64,000 bases of DNA from Nemopilema nomurai (taxonomy: Eukaryota > Cnidaria > Scyphozoa > Rhizostomeae > Rhizostomatidae): the NCBI GenBank assembly GCA_003864495.1, contig ML133429.1, positions 248,001 through 312,000 of the forward strand, read 5' to 3'. The position numbers and the translations under genes were made by a program. Numbering within the stretch: position 1 is the stretch's first letter; each line of letters begins with the position of its first letter. This document shows, piece after piece, positions 23,750-62,889 of the stretch. The notes under the pieces were generated by a model. It saw only the letters and a list, made by a program, of their open reading frames with translations. It was not told the origin of the DNA and did no database searches.

Positions 23750-26700
23750 CTGTAAAAAATAAACCAAATAGAGGCTGGAGCCAAAAAGAGGTGTATGGAA
23801 CAGGGCCTTCAATATTAGGCCACAGCTACTTTGAACGACAATGACATAAAAACGCGAGTCTTAATATACTATGCGATACCAAAGTTGCAAAAGAAAGTGA
23901 AAAATGCAGCTGGCACAACACAGACACTGCTATATTTGAGACTCATATTTTGAGACTTATATATTTCAATTAAAAGTTAATACAAATATGCATTATCACC
24001 CATCATTAAGTGATACACGCTGCGAAGATTATTTCGAAAAGAAGGAGCTGAAAAACGGAGTGGCATCAAGAAAGATGGTATAGAAAAATTACCCAGGATG
24101 AAAATCTATAGCTGGAAATTTCTTGAAGCCGCCATACAAAATTAACGAAATTAAAAGGCAGCTCTACCAGGATCGTTTCTTAGTCTACTGCTTATCAAAA
24201 GAATGATTCAACTACTGAATGTCTAAAAGCAAAATGCCTTATGACTAATGCTAAATCTGCATATGAATACTTTTTCCAGAATCTTTTACTTCTCCTCTGA
24301 CTCCAGAATAAAAAAGTAAAAAAGCACATACACAAAAACGACAGATTCATGGCTAGTTTTTTAAGAGAAATCTACAGATGGGTACTTCCTTGCTTTATTT
24401 CAGTCAAACATCCTCACCTTGAGACCGGCTGAAGCAGCTGGACCACTTGGATCGACTGTCTGTACGTAGCAAGGACCATCACCCCGAACAACAAAGCCAT
24501 ACCCAACCGAGTCACTCACAATCTAAAATAGGAGCAACATGCTGTAAGAATATACAAAGCAAACTTGAAATGCACTTCTCTGTTGTCTAAGTAATACCAT
24601 ACTTCATGTAAATTCGTTTAAGATAAAATATAAAGGTAGTTTTATTCAGAGTATGTTCACCCGCAAAAGTATAACTATAGATGAGCAAAAATTTAACCCG
24701 GTCCGGCACGTGATATGATTGGTGTATTTGATTGGCTTACAGTTGGCCAATCAACAACCTCAAACCGCACACCTAGCTGAAAGGTCAACGAAAAAAATCT
24801 CTCTCTGCTACAACGAGTTTGAAGGCTCTGAGGAAATTATATGACGTTTTTGTTTTCAGGGGTTCTAAGGGGAAGAAACTTTAAAGGGAATGGAAGCATA
24901 TTCTAGTGGCTCCGAGCCAGCAAGCTTAAACTGTCAATCAAGCACCAACCAATCAAAAGTGTTCATCTACCATTTCACGTGGTCATTTTTACTGTAGATT
25001 GCGCACGATAGGCCTGCGAATCTACTGCACGTGCTCAGTTCCAATATGCAACACTGCGCAGGCTGCGTTCTATTCACTTTTAGAAAATGTTTCATTTCCT
25101 TTTAATTAGTTGTGTAGCGTGCAGTGTCTGTGATTGATCTTAGTCTTGTTAACAAGTGTGTATTGTCTTACGTCAATGTGTTGTTTCCGTTATTGTGGTC
25201 ACGTTCATTGTTGTAGACTGACGTATTACTGTTGATTGTCATCTCCAATTATACTCAGTGTTATATTCAGTGTGTTTCGTGACCATTAAGTCAGTCTTGT
25301 TTGAAATTGATTGAAAATACATTGATCTATCAACTACGCCGTCGTCTTACTTTGCTTAGGCCTTCGGGCCTAAGAACTCCATCTTCCTCCACGCTACCAA
25401 AGAACCCAGATCCTTTACACTTTACACTTTACACTGTTATAGACTTTAAGTGGCGATCTTAAAGTTTTGTGGTATTTTAAGATTATCAAGTACTTCCTTT
25501 GAGAAAAAGCGATTTTTCGAAAACAAGGAGAACAGAAAAAAAGAAACAGGCAAGTAAAAATCGGTGTAAACTAGCGGTCGAAAAGTGACTTGAAACTATG
25601 AAAACTGGAAGAAAAGATCCTTGCCCTCGCAACATATTTTCACTGCCGTCCTTACTTAAAATTATTCATTCGGTGTACATTTTGAAAGAAAACTAGTGGA
25701 CAATTCCAACTAATATTATCAAGCAGATAAAAGTTCTACGCAAGGCTTCTTCGTAAAGAAATGGCATCAAGGAAATGGAGAACGTACTCTTAGATTCTGA
25801 GGCACGTAGGGACTCTTTTTGCCTGTCAACTCTTCGGCCGTTAAGTGACGCAGAACAACTATAACAAAAGCAAGGTCATCACAACAATATCATCAAACAG
25901 AGGGGTAATATTATAAAAATCTGCAAATCCACCATCTTAACACATTCTTTATGATTGGTCACAATGCTATCGTTTGCTTGCTTAAAATGTTATACTACCA
26001 ATAATATACATTACAAAAATTCTTCTAAATTTACATTACAGGACAACTAAAAATAAATACTGCGTGCGTTTGTGCGTGCATGTGTTTAACATTTTGCAGA
26101 GGAACTAGAGCTTCTTATCGCACCTGGTTTTAGCCCTGATCGATGCAAAGAGTCCCCTTCTTCCTCTGACGATCTTGATGACCTGTCTTCGCTAACATAA
26201 GGCTCGTTCTTACCTGCAAAAAATAACCCTCAGTAAACGGTGGTCAAGTCTTAGCAAATCAGTCTCAGAATCCCATAACCCAAGAATAAACAGATCATGG
26301 CTTTAGACAACTAAACCAGCATATAGAGGTTGAATCCAGATCCAAATAATGATCAGATAATTAAATTGGGTTAAAAATTGGGTCGAATCAGTATTACAAT
26401 ATTTGCAATCGAAATGGAATCTGAAAGAATCCGTTGGTTTGCGTACGTTATTTTCCAACGTTAGCATACTCTGAGAAGTGTCGGACGAAAAAGTACTTTA
26501 AGTATGCAAAAACTAGATCCGCTTTTTATTGTCATTGTGAAGTTTAGTACCGCAAAGCACTTGTTCCCAACTAGAATAACACATATGATTAGAAATACAC
26601 AGACGTTGTCACATTGTGTTTCCGTGGTGTTTGAACCGGATGCTGAGGTGACCATCAATACACCAATTATCACTATTACACAAAGGCAAAACACTTACCG

Positions 26701-29700
26701 GACCAAAGCTTGTGAATATAATGTTGCTGGCCCGGACTTAATCCAAGTCTCTCCACTGCATCAGCAAGAAGCTTTTGTCCGTACGTGTCTTCTTCGAGGC
26801 TGACTCCAAGTGCTTTGTAGAGAGGCGTACAAGGTCGAACGTCAAAAACGAATTGATAGACAGTTTCGTCATTTTTAAACTCTATGCCACCTTGAACTGC
26901 AAAACAAACACGAATATCATCATTGAATATTTAGTCATCATTGAATATTTAGTCATCATTGAATATTTATTCATCATTGAATATTTATTCATCATTGAAC
27001 ATTTAGTCATCATTGAATATTTAGTCATCATTGTATATTTAATCATCATTGAATATTTAGTCATCATTGAATATTTAGTCATCATTGAATATTTAGTCAT
27101 CATTGAATATTTAGTCATCATTGAATATTTAGTCATCATTGAATATTTAGTCATCATTGAATATTTAGTCATCATTGAATATTTAGTCATCATTGTATAT
27201 TTAATCATCATTGAATATTTAGTCATCATTGAATATTTAGTCATCATTGAATATTTAGTCATCATTTAATATTTAGTCATCATTTAATATTTAGTCATCA
27301 TTGTATATTTAATCATCATTGAATATTTAGTCATCATTGAATATTTAGTCATCATTGAATATTTAGTCATCATTGAATATTTATTCATCATTGAATATTT
27401 AGTCATCATTTAATATTTAGTCATCATTGAATATTTATTCATCATTGAATATTTATTCATCATTGAATATTTAGTCATCATTGAATATTTAGTCATCATT
27501 GAATATTTAGTCATCATTGAGTATTTAGTCATCATTGAATATTTAGTCATCATTGAATATTTATTCATCATTGAATATTTAGTCATCATTGAATATTCAG
27601 TCATCATTGAATATTTAGTCATCATTGAATATTTATTCATCATTGAATATTTAGTCATCATTGAATATTTAGTCATCATTGAATATTTAGTCATCATTGA
27701 ATATTTAGTCATCATTGAATATTTAGTCATCATTGAATATTTATTCATCATTGAACATTTAGTCATCATTGAAAAACATGCTTATAGCGCATTTTATAAA
27801 ACAGCTAAACAAGAGGCCAAGTTTTTCTGCAAATAATACAGCAGTAAATCAACGACTGACTATTGCTTAGGCAAACTACTGCTCCAATAGAGAGGAAGAC
27901 TGCATCTTTTAGGATCTCTATGTGAAATGAATCTAATGAAAGGATCTTGCCATCTTTTCAATTGACTCTGTGAATGGAGGAGATCTGTATAAAGACAAGA
28001 TGGGCAACAATGCTACAATGCTACAAGGCTCATGATTTTGCTTTCAACGTTTAACTGTCTACAAGATTTACTGCTCCAAACCAGTTAAAATAGTTTCAAT
28101 CTCTAGTGTCTGGCATTGTCCAAGATGTGTTTCAAATGATAAGTGGAGTAGAAATTACTGCAAATTTAAAAATAGTCTAGCTTGACCAGATACTGACCAT
28201 TTTGTAGAATGCCAACTTTCATTAGTTGGTTACCAACGTCAGTTCCTTCAGATGGACTCTCTACTTCACTGTTGTCAACAAGCCAAGTTACCAGCACCGA
28301 TCCAGTGAAACAGTGGTTTTGTTTGCCTTTTTGTTTACTATTGTTTGAAGTTAAAAAATTATTTTCTGTTGCACAGATCCTGAAATTAGATGAGCAAAAA
28401 GTTAGAGAAATCATCTTTAAGGTAAGATTTTGTCAAATTTGATTATCAGATTTTGTCCGATAATCAAAAATCTGACCGGGTAAGAGGGGAGAGTGCACAT
28501 CAAATTCCACTTTTCAAGAATCGAACATGTTCTATTCAATTCAACAAAATCGAAAGGTGAATGAATGAAATTCCTTCTCGCCTACGCTGCTACATCATCT
28601 GAATTGCCATGTTCCACACTGTTTTTATCTTTTTACAGTCATTTCTTCATCCTTTAAATAGTGATAGCTCCAGCGATATCTGAAGTAACATTTACTTTCA
28701 TTTTAAAAACAAAATTGAGATTTTTTACTGTTCTGTTTTCGATAACACCTTATCAGAATTTGACCAAATCCGACCGTGTACAAGAGGCTTTAGGCCCATG
28801 AGACAATCAGCAAAATGTTAACAGATGAATTGCTTTGAAACAGTACATATAGATAATCATTGTCCAGAAGGAAAATCAAGCTGTCTCTAGCCACTTACAA
28901 ATACAATTGGCTGGGCAAATAATGAAACATCCTTGTATTTATAATGAATTTCAAAAGGTAAACAAAAAAGCACTGTTCCTCCATTTGCTCTTACAATGCT
29001 TTAGGTTACATTAGACAATGCACATCGGCTTTAGGCAAAGTGAGTGTTTATCTTGCTCTGTTTTCAATATAAATTCAACATCAATTGAATTACATTTAAT
29101 CCAGTGGTACTGATAACAAAAACATTATTGGGAAGGCAAAAACAAAAGTACATTGAAACTATGCCACCAAAAACAAGAACAATTTTAGCTGGTTAACCCT
29201 TGTATGCTGTTTGACTATTGTAGAGCTTATTAAAGAAAAGGGTTCAGAAATAGAAAGTATAGTTAATAGCGTTGTCATAGATTGTTGGTATTGTCATTGG
29301 GACACAATAGCAACCAGCAGCCATAGTTAGCAGTAGCTGTAATAACTAGTAGCTTTAGTAGCCAGTACTAGTAACAACAACCAAATAACCAAATCACTGT
29401 TTGTTTGGGGCAGCTTTGCGTACAATAATACAACAAAATGACTCTTTATTTGCCAGCCTGGATCTAATATTCCTTTGATAAAAAAATACACTTGGCTAAA
29501 AAATGAGGAACTGGTACCTCTGGTGTAGCTTGATTCCTCTACTATAGATTTCAAGCTCTGGTTCAATGAAAAGTGTGCCATCATCAACTCGGAACTTGTA
29601 GAATAGGTATTCATCTTTAAAAACATGGTCATCACATACTGTAATGAAAATGGAACAGATCATAACCACAACTTCTACATCAAATAAAATAAACATCATT

Positions 29701-30468
29701 GAATATAAAATATGGTAGAACCAAATGTAAACTGCAATAATATTTTGAATCTGGGGACAGTTCCATTTTATGTATACTCAGCTAGAGGAAACTAGGGTTA
29801 ATGCTTATTTATGTACAAATCTTCTTGTTCCAAAGATGGTGTTTACCATGAGGTATGTTATGATGTATACTCAATTTCAAAAGTTGATGTGCCATATAGG
29901 GAAGTTCTGAGAAGAGATGGGGCTTTTTGCCAACATTTCAAGAAGTCAATCCTTCAAATTTCTAAGCATAACAACTCTTTAGCTACACAAATGACACTTT
30001 GGCAGAGTTTTTTATACCAATACAAATTTACAGGGTCATTCATTCAATGCTGATTTGCCTTAAACTGGAGCAAACAGTGTTTTGGTTTAAAGAGAGGTTG
30101 GAACTACCAAAAATTACACAACGGCCATGAACCAAATGTTTACACATATTAATGACAGAATGGTTGGAATGGCTGGAAGGTAGCTTTTTCTAGTTTGCCT
30201 CTTGGTTTTCCTTTTAATATCATCAATACCCCCTACTAACCATGGTGTAGCACCCCATTGTCTTGTAGCAACCTCATGCACTTAACAGCATTTTCTCTGC
30301 TTGTTGCCTCCTTTGTTTTACCATCCAATCAACTAATTCGCTACCAACAGTGCAGCATGAGTAGGTCTTGAAGTGGTATCTTCTGTCTGCAATCAACCCA
30401 GCTTCTTCATGCATGCGAAGGCGTAGTTGCTCACCAACAATCAGAATTTGGCCTGGGGCTCTTGACAT
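23612..30468 (-). CDS. DEPTOR: DEPTOR-like protein (two DEP domains, PDZ), with a one-base break in exon 1
   Basis: Homologue of DEPTOR, the mTOR-binding inhibitor of mTORC1 and mTORC2. Exons in coding order: 30468-30241, 29638-29518, 28337-28198, 26896-26699, 26213-26124, 25858-25788, 24522-24418, 23749-23612. DEP1 opens GEQLRLRMHEEAGLIADRRY and runs to VDDGTLF. DEP2 contains TGSVLVTWLVDNS and ETVYQFVF. A short Ser/Glu-rich linker leads to a PDZ domain, DSVGYGFVVRGDGPCYVQ to VDLVILVHF, and a stop after SISHE. Order and content match vertebrate DEPTOR; length would be about 363 aa against 409 in human. In exon 1 the frame shifts by one base between WMV and KEATSREN. All other junctions agree in phase, so this is either a base error, an allele, or recent inactivation. 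A short exon between exons 2 and 3 may be missing from my model. Confidence 0.92.
24418..24522 (-). CDS. DEPTOR: DEPTOR exon 7 (first half of PDZ)
   Basis: 105 bp, phase 0 at both ends. It encodes SDSVGYGFVVRGDGPCYVQT and VDPSGPAASAGLK, the carboxylate-binding loop and following strands of PDZ, closely matching DEPTOR. Confidence 0.94.
24900..25440 (+). mobile_element. Possible solo LTR or LTR-like insertion in DEPTOR intron 6
   Basis: About 500 bp of T/G-rich DNA without ORFs, containing CCAAT-like motifs, then a perfect eight-pair hairpin with a TTCG loop at 25355-25374, and three TTTACACT-like units at the right end. This looks like the promoter and R/U5 part of a retroelement LTR, but no second LTR, target duplication or coding region was found, so it is a guess. 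Confidence 0.25.
25355..25374. other. Perfect TTCG-loop hairpin
   Basis: CTTAGGCC and GGCCTAAG flank a TTCG loop without mismatch. In RNA from the plus strand this would be a very stable UUCG tetraloop stem. It is antisense to DEPTOR transcription. Confidence 0.8.
25788..25858 (-). CDS. DEPTOR: DEPTOR exon 6 (linker to PDZ)
   Basis: 71 bp. It encodes VLRHLTAEELTGKKSPYVPQ and NLR, which aligns with the human segment VLKRPVTSEEL...PYARK just before the PDZ domain. The acceptor is TTTTGTTATAG and the donor GTACGT. Confidence 0.82.
26124..26213 (-). CDS. DEPTOR: DEPTOR exon 5 (Ser/Glu-rich linker)
   Basis: 90 bp. It encodes KNEPYVSEDRSSRSSEEEGD and then SLHRSGLKP, the low-complexity linker between DEP2 and PDZ. 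Phase fits both neighbours with acceptor TTTTTTGCAG and donor CAG|GTGCGA. If that donor is skipped, the frame runs on 12 codons to a stop and would give a form without PDZ. Confidence 0.78.
26440..26575 (+). repeat. Dispersed repeat family 2, copy A
   Basis: It shares TTATTTTCCAACGTT.GCATACTCTGAGAAGTGT, GGACGAAAAAGTACTTTAA and TATGCAAAAA with copies at 50270 and 53395, all in the same orientation. It ends near GCAAAGCACTTGTTC. It lies in DEPTOR intron 4, antisense to the gene. Confidence 0.8.
26699..26896 (-). CDS. DEPTOR: DEPTOR exon 4 (end of DEP2, helical segment)
   Basis: 198 bp. It encodes QGGIEFKNDETVYQFVFDVR, then PLYKALGVSLEEDTYGQKLL and LSPGQQHYIHKLW. The acceptor TTTGTTTTGCAG directly follows an 18-bp satellite array. 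The donor is GTAAGT. Confidence 0.92.
26917..27771. repeat. 18-bp satellite, about 47 units, in DEPTOR intron 3
   Basis: The unit TCATCATTGAATATTTAG is repeated with few variants (TTTAATATTT, TTTATTC, TGTATATTTAATC). Because 18 is a multiple of 3 the array stays open in frames of both strands, producing spurious ORFs of IIEYLV and MMTKYS repeats. The array ends 20 bp from the DEPTOR exon 4 acceptor. Confidence 0.97.
28198..28337 (-). CDS. DEPTOR: DEPTOR exon 3 (DEP2)
   Basis: About 140 bp. It encodes CFTGSVLVTWLVDNSEVESP and then DVGNQLMKVGILQN. The donor is GTCAGT. The acceptor at 28338 is chosen because it keeps phase with exon 2. The DEP1-DEP2 junction is then about ten residues shorter than in human, so a small exon may be missing or the acceptor may lie slightly upstream. 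Confidence 0.8.
29518..29638 (-). CDS. DEPTOR: DEPTOR exon 2 (end of DEP1)
   Basis: 121 bp. It encodes CDDHVFKDEYLFYKFRVDDG and then LEIYSRGIKLHQ. The closing F-Y-K-F-R strand is typical of DEP domains. The acceptor is TTTTCATTACAG and the donor GTACCA. Confidence 0.92.
30241..30468 (-). CDS. DEPTOR: DEPTOR exon 1 (start, DEP1; contains frame break near 30312-30320)
   Basis: Opens ATG with MSRAPGQILIVGEQLRLRMH, and continues through RRYHFKTYSCCTVGSELVDW. After WMV the homologous frame moves by one base and continues KEATSRENAVKCMRLLQDNG and VLHH to a GTTAGT donor. The exon is 228 bp; 229 would keep frame and give phase 1, which exon 2 requires. The break sits in a run of four A. Confidence 0.85.
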
Positions 30469-33400
30469 CTTTCAAAGAGATCTATTTCGAAAAGGAAAAT
30501 AAGAAGTTATAACACAGGATGAGAACCAATCACAGATCTGTAGAGTGACTTTATCCTGGATCATCACTATGGAAATCTACAAAGTTAATGCTTTATAATG
30601 AAAGTGCTGCCGTCTTCTATGGTTGAGATAAGGTCAGATTTATTCAAGAACTTTTTGGCAATGATTGAAACCGACTTCATCAAAACTTTTGGTGATGGCA
30701 AAAAGTCTGTGATGAGGCATGGCTTAGCGAGCCCAGTTTCTGTATCTTTCAAATGTTTCATGAGTTCAGTTCTTGTAGGGAGGTGTCAGTTCTTTTAGGG
30801 AGGTGTCAGTTCTTTTAGGGAGGTGTCAGTTCTTGTAGGGAGGTGTCAGTTCTTGTAGGGAGGGGTCAGTTCAAGGAGAGTGTAAAATATGGGACATGAC
30901 TACAGACTACAATTTTCCAAGAATTTTGTGAAACCACAAGTACGAATTTTTAATATCTCAATATTTCAGTATAATATACTTTGAGCTAGGTGTCAGTTGA
31001 TAAAGAGGAATTTTAAGGTACAAATGGAACAGAAACAACCCTTTTGTTTACTGGCTTAGGAGATCCATTTTTTTCATACGAATTCTTATTCATCGCTCGC
31101 CAGTGAGAAAATACCTGTGTTAAATTGAGATTTTCGGTTCTCTAGTTAATATGGTTATTTAACGTCTTAAATGTGCAAAACTCAAATCGACATGAAGAAA
31201 AGTAAAAACTTGTCAATACATACTTTAAACTTTGCAACACAAAGGTGGAGGATAGTTCAAAACGATAATGAAAGTTTTCAATTTACCTTTTTATCGATAA
31301 CGAAAATGTAACAAACGTTGAACCAAAGGGAGATTTGAATTGTTTTGGCGAATCTTTCAGAACTTGTCTCGGCACGATCTCAAAAGTAACCCGAAAACAA
31401 TATCACGAAGTTTGAATTCGGCAAAGAAGTGATGTCTCCGAGTCGCTCACGGCCAGCCGTTTGAGAGAAGAAACATCCAGATAAAGTTAACAATGTACAT
31501 CAAATGTTTGTTATAACTTGTCTTTACTTCATCGAAAACAAAGCATTGGCAGAGACTTAACCTCAGAAATGTACCGGGTCTCAAAACCACTCGCTCGAAT
31601 TTGTGACAACATGCGTACTGTTTCAAGTGAAATTTGATCCTGGGGGATCTCCTATATGACACGTGAGGTCTTCCAAACTGCTACTATCTTTCTGTGAAAA
31701 TGAGTGCTTTAAAACTCCTTTTTGGGACTTGCAGGGCACTGTAGAAAGACGTTGATATCCATTATACAGCAGATGATAACAGAAAAGATTTTAGGCCCCA
31801 ACTGTGAACTTGTCAACAGAACAACAACAACAGTCTTTAGTGATGTCACAGATGCAACACGTGTGTATGAATGGAGTCCAGGTTAAATTTCCTTTTCGTG
31901 CAAACATTAAGTAAAATATGGTTTATAAATATGATACAGGGGTGAAGTCAATCCAGGGGCTCCTATTGAGCCAGATGCAAGATATCGCGTCAACCTTTTT
32001 GATAATTCATAAGAAACTCAAATTACTGTATACATGCGGGTCACGGATAGATAAATAACAACCAGTTTCTATTTTAACGCCGCCTAGTCCGACCTAACAC
32101 CTCCAACAAGCCTTACTAGAATCTCGAAAAATTGACAATTCGGGAGAACTTTGGACTTTGAAAGGAAATAATCACTTGATCTTCTGCTAGTACTGGCGCT
32201 TAAAGAGTTTAAATGGGGATTAAGGCTGTGCTCTGATATAGCTTTTGTTCGTCTCTGCTTGTAAATAAAAAATCACTCTTAGTAGCCCCCATGATACCAC
32301 TTAAAGGCTAGGATTTGTATGTACGTTTGATTAATTTTGAAATGGAAGTCCTCCGATAGAAATACCCAGAGTCTGCATGGAATATGCTATGAATAATAGG
32401 AAACATTACCATGGAGAGAGGATATGGAAAGTTTAGCACCATAATCGACATCTTTAAAAGTTGAAGGCAAATGTTTTGGGGCTCTAAAGTTAATTCTGGA
32501 GCTAGGAATGATTCTACCATGTTACCTTCTCAAATACTTTTACTGCTTGTTTGGTTTAATCGGTTTAATTTTAACCACATTTACTATCTTCCATAACCCG
32601 ATAAACATTTGAACTGCACTTAGAAACTACGATCGCTTTTGCAGCTTCTCGTATAGGCAAGTAGATTCTGTTGTATCCTATCTTTAGCAACTGAACTCTG
32701 AAAATAATGAAATTTGTTAGAGACTAACAACAACAATAACTAACAATATCAATAAATGCCATGCATTATTAGCAATGTGTGTAGGCAAGGATCAAGGATG
32801 GGCAATGAACGGATCAAAATCCTCTACGATGAGGTTTGAAATTACCTCCAAGGTGCATTTACATAAGTGGATCAGAGCGGATGCTTTCACTTGACTGGTA
32901 TTAAAAATCACCTCGTAAGGAAAACAATGCCACAGTACAGGGAGAGATCAAGTAGACTTTGTTACTGAAGAGGTGTTTTACTGCCGACCACGAATGGGAG
33001 ATATACGACATGAATCGTTGCATAACATGCATTGTCCACCGTGCCAGAAACAGGCCCTCGATTAAAGGCCTAATACCTTGCAATGTTAGGAGCGTGGAAC
33101 ATGAATAATAGCATTTTCGTTACAAACTGTAAATGAGAATTCCATCTATATAACTATCTATATGTCATGAAGGTTAAAAAACGAATCGAAAAGAGGGATT
33201 AGGCTCAAGCAACGCATGAGGCAGATTAGTAACAAACACGCGCGATCTAAAAATGTCTAGATAAAGAACTTCATTACAACACATCAGTACACCAACGATT
33301 CACTTAAAGTTTATGTGGGCGAAAAAAGATACAAATATACGGAGATACTCCGTGTAAAGCCGTCATCAGAGAACGGTCGATACGAGGCTGCGACGGCGGG

Positions 33401-34776
33401 CGTTGAGAGGCACGTGTGTTGACTTGTTATGTAACAATAGAAGACGCAGTATATTACGCCTAAGGAAAATGGTCCTGTAACGTTAATTTGGAAAGATGAT
33501 TTAAAATTCACAATTGAGCATTCGATTCCTATTTCGAGTTCGTCTTCACCATTCTTAAGTCATTTGACATCTTGTAGCCTACATACTTGCAGCATCTAAA
33601 TAGTGATACAATTTTTATATAATTGGAAAATACAGTTAATAATATACTTGATAATTCATATTATCATACACCTTACAAAACACGATTTTAATTCCCCTTC
33701 TACATAAACAATCCCTTTTCATTTTTTTCATAGCCATACAAATCAAGTAAAAATACCAAGGGAGTTCCACAAGTGCAGCCACTTTCTCCTTTTCTTATTG
33801 CCAAAAATTCAACTGAATTTACTTCCAAAACGGTCTATCAGACACAACATGCCAGACAAAGTGGGCAGAGACGCAAATGGGTCAAATTTCTATCACCCCA
33901 ATGGATCTACCTATAATGTTAAACCGTTTCATTAGATTAACTTCTTCAAACTCATCCACTCTAGAATTAAACCAGGGAATAAGAGGAATGGCGAGAACAT
34001 AACCAGACAATTGTGAAGGGGTTTGAAAATGATACGAATTCGAATATTACATTAAAACGAGGCTGTGTTACGAGAAGATCGTCAGCGTGGCAGGGGGAAA
34101 GACGACACTCTGCCAGACAGTTCAAATCGAGGTCAGCCCATATCTGGGGTCAGCTTTTTAAAGCGTCTTAATGAACCACTGGGTGGCAGGTCTAGAGGTT
34201 AAGGAGGGCTCAATACACACGTGACAAGGTGAAGACATTGAAATAAAAACACGCCGCTCGCCCCAGTCCAAAAAGGTCATTGGAGTCAGGGATACGGAAG
34301 TAGGCCTTAAACTGTGAAGGCTAGCCGGCTGGGGTTACGGGCAAGTTAAAAAACACTGCACCAAAGGGTGGTTCCCAATATTCAGTCAAATTAGAAATGA
34401 GAAACAATAATCGAAAGAAACTTAAACCAGCAATTTAACAATCTTTGAGAAAGTGGGACGAGAAACAGAAAACGTTCAGGCCTATTTGGACCAACGACGA
34501 TGCTCTGGATGTCATGTTGCTCAAAATATAACACTGAACGTATAACAGACACTTGGAGGACATATAATGCTATACAAATACAGACAAACATGGGTCGTAT
34601 GACATGTGGGTAAGAACGGTGAGACTTCCAATCACAAACGGCAAGGACCGTAACCAAAGTCGCATCCGCGTATCTACGAGTTCATAATTATATCTTAGCC
34701 GGATTATTGTCGAAAACACCTTCTTTGCGCGTTGGCGGCATCGAAGGGTCGAAATTTGGCGTAACTGTTACGCTGG
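30469..34776. other. Intergenic: DEPTOR 5' flank and FAK 3' flank
   Basis: No gene was recognised in these 4.3 kb. The left part should hold the DEPTOR promoter and includes a 20-bp tandem array at 30763-30873. The right part should hold the FAK 3' UTR; no minus-strand AATAAA was seen close to the FAK stop, only a minus-strand ATTAAA near 33690. Short ORFs here resemble nothing. Confidence 0.5.
30763..30873. repeat. 20-bp tandem array upstream of DEPTOR
   Basis: The unit AGGTGTCAGTTCTTTTAGGG occurs about five to six times with T/G variation at one site. It lies 295 bp upstream of the DEPTOR start codon, so it may be in the promoter or 5' UTR. Confidence 0.93.

Positions 34777-62889
<28,113 letters not shown>

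Noticed and set aside
26775..27769. Long ORFs on both strands of repeats IIEYLV and MMTKYS
   Set aside because: They are by-products of an 18-bp satellite without stops; they cross the DEPTOR exon 4 boundary and have no start context or homology.
26917..27771. CRISPR array
   Set aside because: Contiguous 18-bp units without unique spacers, in an intron of an animal gene.
30309..30325. Tiny intron explaining the DEPTOR frame shift
   Set aside because: Homology runs without a gap across the break, so an intron would have to be about 11 bp or less.
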